A stretch of 8,099 nt of DNA. It comes from an uncultured Clostridia bacterium. Lineage in GTDB: Bacteria > Bacillota_A > Clostridia > Christensenellales > Aristaeellaceae. The DNA is taken from positions 1 to 8,099 of the forward strand of contig CAMVBO010000060.1 of the NCBI GenBank assembly GCA_947165745.1. Reading direction: 5' to 3'. Each line of letters opens with the position of its first letter. Position 1 is the first letter of the stretch. The notes under the pieces are model-generated. The model had not been told where the DNA came from and searched no databases. It worked only from the letters and a program-made list of their open reading frames with translations. Below are positions 5,905 through 8,099 of this stretch, piece after piece. The position numbers and the translations under genes were made by a program.

Positions 5905-7917
5905 GTGTTGGCCAGGCATGCCGGGTTCTGCTTCGGCGTCCGCCGTGCGGTGGAAACCGCCGAGCGATCGGCCCCGGCGGTCACGCTCGGCCCCATCATC
6001 CACAACCCGCAGGTGGTCCAATCCCTGGCCGCCCTGGGCGTCACCAGTGCCGGCGCGCCTTCGGACATTCCCGAGGGCACCCGCGTAGTGATCCGCTCCC
6101 ACGGCGTCGGCCGACAGGCCTATGAGGCGCTGAAGGCCCGCGGCTGCGAAATCGTGGACGCCACCTGCCCCTTCGTGCAGCGGATCCACGACATGGCCCG
6201 CGCCGCGTCGAAGTCCGGCACGCCGCTGATCGTCATCGGCGAGGCGGAACACCCGGAGGTGCAAGGCATACTGGGCTGGACGGACGGACCCGCCTTCGCC
6301 GTGATGACGGAGGAGGATGTCCGCGCCCTTCCCCCGCTGGAAAGCGCCCTGGTCGTGGCCCAGACCACCATGGTGGAGGAAACCTTCGACCAGCTGTGTC
6401 GGGCGCTGGAAAAGCGCGTGCCCCGGCTGGACATCCACGCCACCATCTGCACCGCCACCCGTGACCGCCAGAAAGAGGTGGCCGACATCGCCCGCCAGGC
6501 GGACGTGATGCTGGTCGTCGGCGGACGGGAAAGTTCAAACAGTCGCAAGCTGTACAGGCTCGCTGCTGATAGTTGCCGCAGGACTTATTTCATCGAGACC
6601 GCGGCGGAATTGGACGGAATCGCCATCGGCCCGTCCGATACGATTGGGATTACAGCCGGTGCATCCACGCCGGATTGTATCATTAAGGAGGTTGTTGCAA
6701 GAATGAACGACATCGAGAAGAAAGTCACCCCCGAAGAGAACCAGGAACTTGAAGTCATGTCAGAAGAAGCCATTGACAAGACCATAGTTCAAATTCGCCC
6801 CGGCCAGATCATCACTGGCAAGGTCGAAATGATCACCGACGATGAGGTTTGCGTCAACATCGGCTACAAGTCTGACGGTATCGTTAAGAAATCCGAGCTT
6901 TCTTCCACCGATGTCAAGGAAGGCGATGAGATCGAAGTTGAGGTCGTCAAGGTGAATGACGGCGAAGGCAACGTTCTGCTTTCCCAGAAGAACATCATCA
7001 ACCGCAAGGCTTGGGAAGAGATCTGCGCCAAGGAAGAGGCCGGCGAGTTCGTCGAAGGCATAGGCAAGGAGGCCGTCAAGGGCGGTCTGCTCGCCGACGT
7101 GGCGGGCGTTCGCACCTTCATCCCCGCGTCTCAGCTCTCCCTGCGCTATGTCGAGAAGATCGACGAGTTCGTGGGCCAGCCCATGACCCTGAAGATCATC
7201 GAGATCGACAAGGCCAAGAAGCGCATCGTCGCCAGCCGCAAGGCCGTGCTGATGGCTGAAGAGGCCGAGAAGAAGAAGAAGATCTGGGAGAACCTGGAAG
7301 TCGGCGCCATCGTGAAGGGCACCGTTCGCCGCCTGGCGGACTTCGGCGCCTTCGTGGATATCGGCGGTGTGGACGGCCTGGTGCACGTCACCGACCTCAG
7401 CTGGGGCCGCGTGAAGCATCCCTCCGACGTGGTTTCCGTCGGCCAGCAGATCGACGTGAAGATCCTGAACATCGATCCCGAGCGCGAGCGCATCTCCCTG
7501 TCCTACAAGCAGACCCAGCCCCGCCCCTGGACGGTCGCCGGTGAGAAGTATCCCGTCGGCTCCGTGGTGGAGGGCAAGGTCGTCCGCATCACCACCTTCG
7601 GCGCGTTCGTGGAGCTGGAGCCCGGCCTGGACGGCCTGGTGCACATCAGCCAGTGCGCCCTGACCCGCATCGCGAAGGTCGAGGACGCCGTGAACGTGGG
7701 CGACATCGTGCGCGTGAAGGTGCTGGATGTCAACACCGAAGCCAAGCGCATCTCCCTGTCTATCCGCGAGGTGCTGGAGGACGAGGCGCTGGCCAGCGAC
7801 GAGGGCGAGTATGACATCGACGAGATCCCCGCCGAGGAGGAGTACGTCGAGGAAGCGCCCGTTGAGGAAGCTCCCGTGGAAGAGGCTCCCGCCGAGGAAG
7901 CGCCCGTCGAGGAATAA
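5905..7917 (+). CDS. ispH-rpsA: IspH-ribosomal protein S1 fusion
   Basis: The N-terminal third (to about 266) is IspH, the [4Fe-4S] HMBPP reductase ending the MEP pathway to IPP and DMAPP. Cluster cysteines are C9 (GFCFGV), C88 (DATCPF) and C182 (TICTATRDRQ). Substrate residues include H33, H66 (SHGV), H116 and E118 (AEHPEV), the SSNS motif at 210-213, and GASTP (252-256). From 267 on it is S1, the 30S mRNA-binding protein, with four OB-fold S1 domains at about 298-362, 384-446, 467-534 and 552-620. An acidic tail follows, with four VEEAP-type pentapeptides (648-667). Such fusions are known in Clostridia. The listed start, GTG 5905, is the first usable in-frame codon but has no close ribosome binding site; the true start is probably about six codons upstream. 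An internal start at 6703 may yield free S1. A terminator follows 13 bases after the stop. Confidence 0.93.
   Translation: MLARHAGFCFGVRRAVETAERSAPAVTLGPIIHNPQVVQSLAALGVTSAGAPSDIPEGTRVVIRSHGVGRQAYEALKARGCEIVDATCPFVQRIHDMARAASKSGTPLIVIGEAEHPEVQGILGWTDGPAFAVMTEEDVRALPPLESALVVAQTTMVEETFDQLCRALEKRVPRLDIHATICTATRDRQKEVADIARQADVMLVVGGRESSNSRKLYRLAADSCRRTYFIETAAELDGIAIGPSDTIGITAGASTPDCIIKEVVARMNDIEKKVTPEENQELEVMSEEAIDKTIVQIRPGQIITGKVEMITDDEVCVNIGYKSDGIVKKSELSSTDVKEGDEIEVEVVKVNDGEGNVLLSQKNIINRKAWEEICAKEEAGEFVEGIGKEAVKGGLLADVAGVRTFIPASQLSLRYVEKIDEFVGQPMTLKIIEIDKAKKRIVASRKAVLMAEEAEKKKKIWENLEVGAIVKGTVRRLADFGAFVDIGGVDGLVHVTDLSWGRVKHPSDVVSVGQQIDVKILNIDPERERISLSYKQTQPRPWTVAGEKYPVGSVVEGKVVRITTFGAFVELEPGLDGLVHISQCALTRIAKVEDAVNVGDIVRVKVLDVNTEAKRISLSIREVLEDEALASDEGEYDIDEIPAEEEYVEEAPVEEAPVEEAPAEEAPVEE
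6685..6705 (+). promoter_or_regulatory. Internal Shine-Dalgarno and ATG at the IspH/S1 boundary
   Basis: AAGGAGG (6685-6691) is a near-perfect ribosome binding site inside the IspH coding sequence. ATG follows at 6703, 11 bases on, in frame as M267. This is exactly where IspH homology ends and the S1 part begins. Translation from here would give a free S1 of 404 aa ending at 7917. The spacing is slightly long but usable. It may be a relic of once separate genes or a working second start. Confidence 0.5.
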
Positions 7918-7930
7918 TCCCATCATGCAG

Positions 7931-7956
7931 GAGCGGCACATCTGTGCCGCTCTTTT
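7931..7956 (+). terminator. Intrinsic terminator of ispH-rpsA
   Basis: GAGCGGCAC (7931-7939) pairs perfectly with GTGCCGCTC (7944-7952) across the 4-base loop ATCT, followed by TTTT (7953-7956). It lies 13 bases after the rpsA stop and is a textbook rho-independent terminator closing the cmk-plsC-ispH-rpsA block. Confidence 0.93.
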
Positions 7957-8013
7957 GTTAACCCGACGAATCCGCATTTATCGAGCGGTTATTCTGATAG
8001 TGCCTGAAAACAC

Positions 8014-8056
8014 AGCATTTCCAGCCGTTTTACTGGCGGAAAGGAGGATGCTTTCC
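8014..8056 (+). promoter_or_regulatory. Possible antiterminator hairpin
   Basis: GGAAAG (8038-8043) can pair with CTTTCC (8051-8056) around a 7-base loop, and AGCAT (8014-8018) with ATGCT (8048-8052) enclosing CCAG (8021-8024)/CTGG (8033-8036). Each uses bases that the following terminator also needs, so the structures exclude each other. I do not recognise a known riboswitch or T-box in 7957-8050. Confidence 0.35.
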
Positions 8057-8097
8057 CTTGATTTTTCCCTTATCAGGAAAAACAAGGGAAAGTTTTT
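8051..8097 (+). terminator. Second intrinsic terminator, possibly an attenuator
   Basis: CTTTCCCTTG-A-TTTTTCC (8051-8068) pairs with GGAAAAACAAGGGAAAG (8076-8092), a 17-pair stem with one bulged A and a 7-base loop, then TTTTT (8093-8097). It comes about 95 bases after the rpsA terminator, so it is unlikely to serve rpsA. It is more likely in the leader of a gene beyond the window. Alternatively, AAAGGAGG (8040-8047) and TTG at 8058 could start a gene reading 14 open codons to the edge; the long hairpin makes this less likely. Confidence 0.7.
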
Positions 8098-8099
8098 GC

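Noticed and set aside
5840..6088. Small gene starting at ATG 5840
   Set aside because: Its frame overlaps the well-conserved IspH start in a shifted frame and the product has no motif; it is only open because of the apparent one-base loss.
6760..7977. 405-codon open frame on the - strand across S1
   Set aside because: It mirrors the S1 coding strand, has D/H/L/V-rich composition, and starts beyond the rpsA terminator; no protein family is recognisable.
7957..8050. T-box or known riboswitch
   Set aside because: The T-box antiterminator core (TGGNACC) is absent and I could not match any known riboswitch core.

Overview
The window looks like chromosome from a GC-rich member of the Clostridia (Oscillospirales/Christensenellales-like). 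The evidence is the order cmk, plsC, ispH-rpsA, with IspH fused in frame to a four-domain ribosomal protein S1. That order and fusion are characteristic of clostridial genomes. A PepV-type M20 dipeptidase and strong AGGAGG ribosome binding sites agree with this. All convincing genes lie on the + strand.

Layout: bases 2-37 are the last codons of an unidentified gene. A short inverted-repeat element made of 7-base units follows (61-174). Next is uvrC (207-2072), excision-repair endonuclease subunit C, which is full length except for a sharp gap in its GIY-YIG nuclease domain. A large three-armed palindrome (2131-2304) precedes a frameshifted DUF559 (Vsr-like endonuclease fold) gene (2332-2693). 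pepV (2712-4142) follows, and its stop codon is formed at the left edge of a MITE-like element (4140-4303). That element directly abuts a second heptad-repeat element (4302-4387). Then come cmk (4440-5144), plsC (5149-5736) and the ispH-rpsA fusion (5905-7917), closed by a clear intrinsic terminator (7931-7956). The window ends in a second, attenuator-like terminator (8051-8097) that probably belongs to the leader of a gene beyond the edge.

Function: cmk (CMP/dCMP phosphorylation), plsC (phosphatidic acid synthesis), ispH (last step of the MEP isoprenoid pathway) and rpsA (mRNA binding on the 30S subunit) form a housekeeping growth block. uvrC and pepV are separate units. Nearly every gap between genes in the first half holds a different small non-autonomous repeat.

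Most interesting points: (1) UvrC appears to lack about 14 residues carrying the YVGKAKxLKNR part of the 3'-incision active site, while the rest is intact; (2) a Vsr-like DUF559 gene sits beside an elaborate palindrome, a layout reminiscent of RAYT/REP systems; (3) two heptad-built inverted-repeat elements share a unit of form CTAYTSC; (4) a strong internal Shine-Dalgarno could release free S1 from the IspH-S1 fusion. Two apparent single-base losses, in DUF559 and at the ispH start, mean that sequencing or assembly error must be excluded first.
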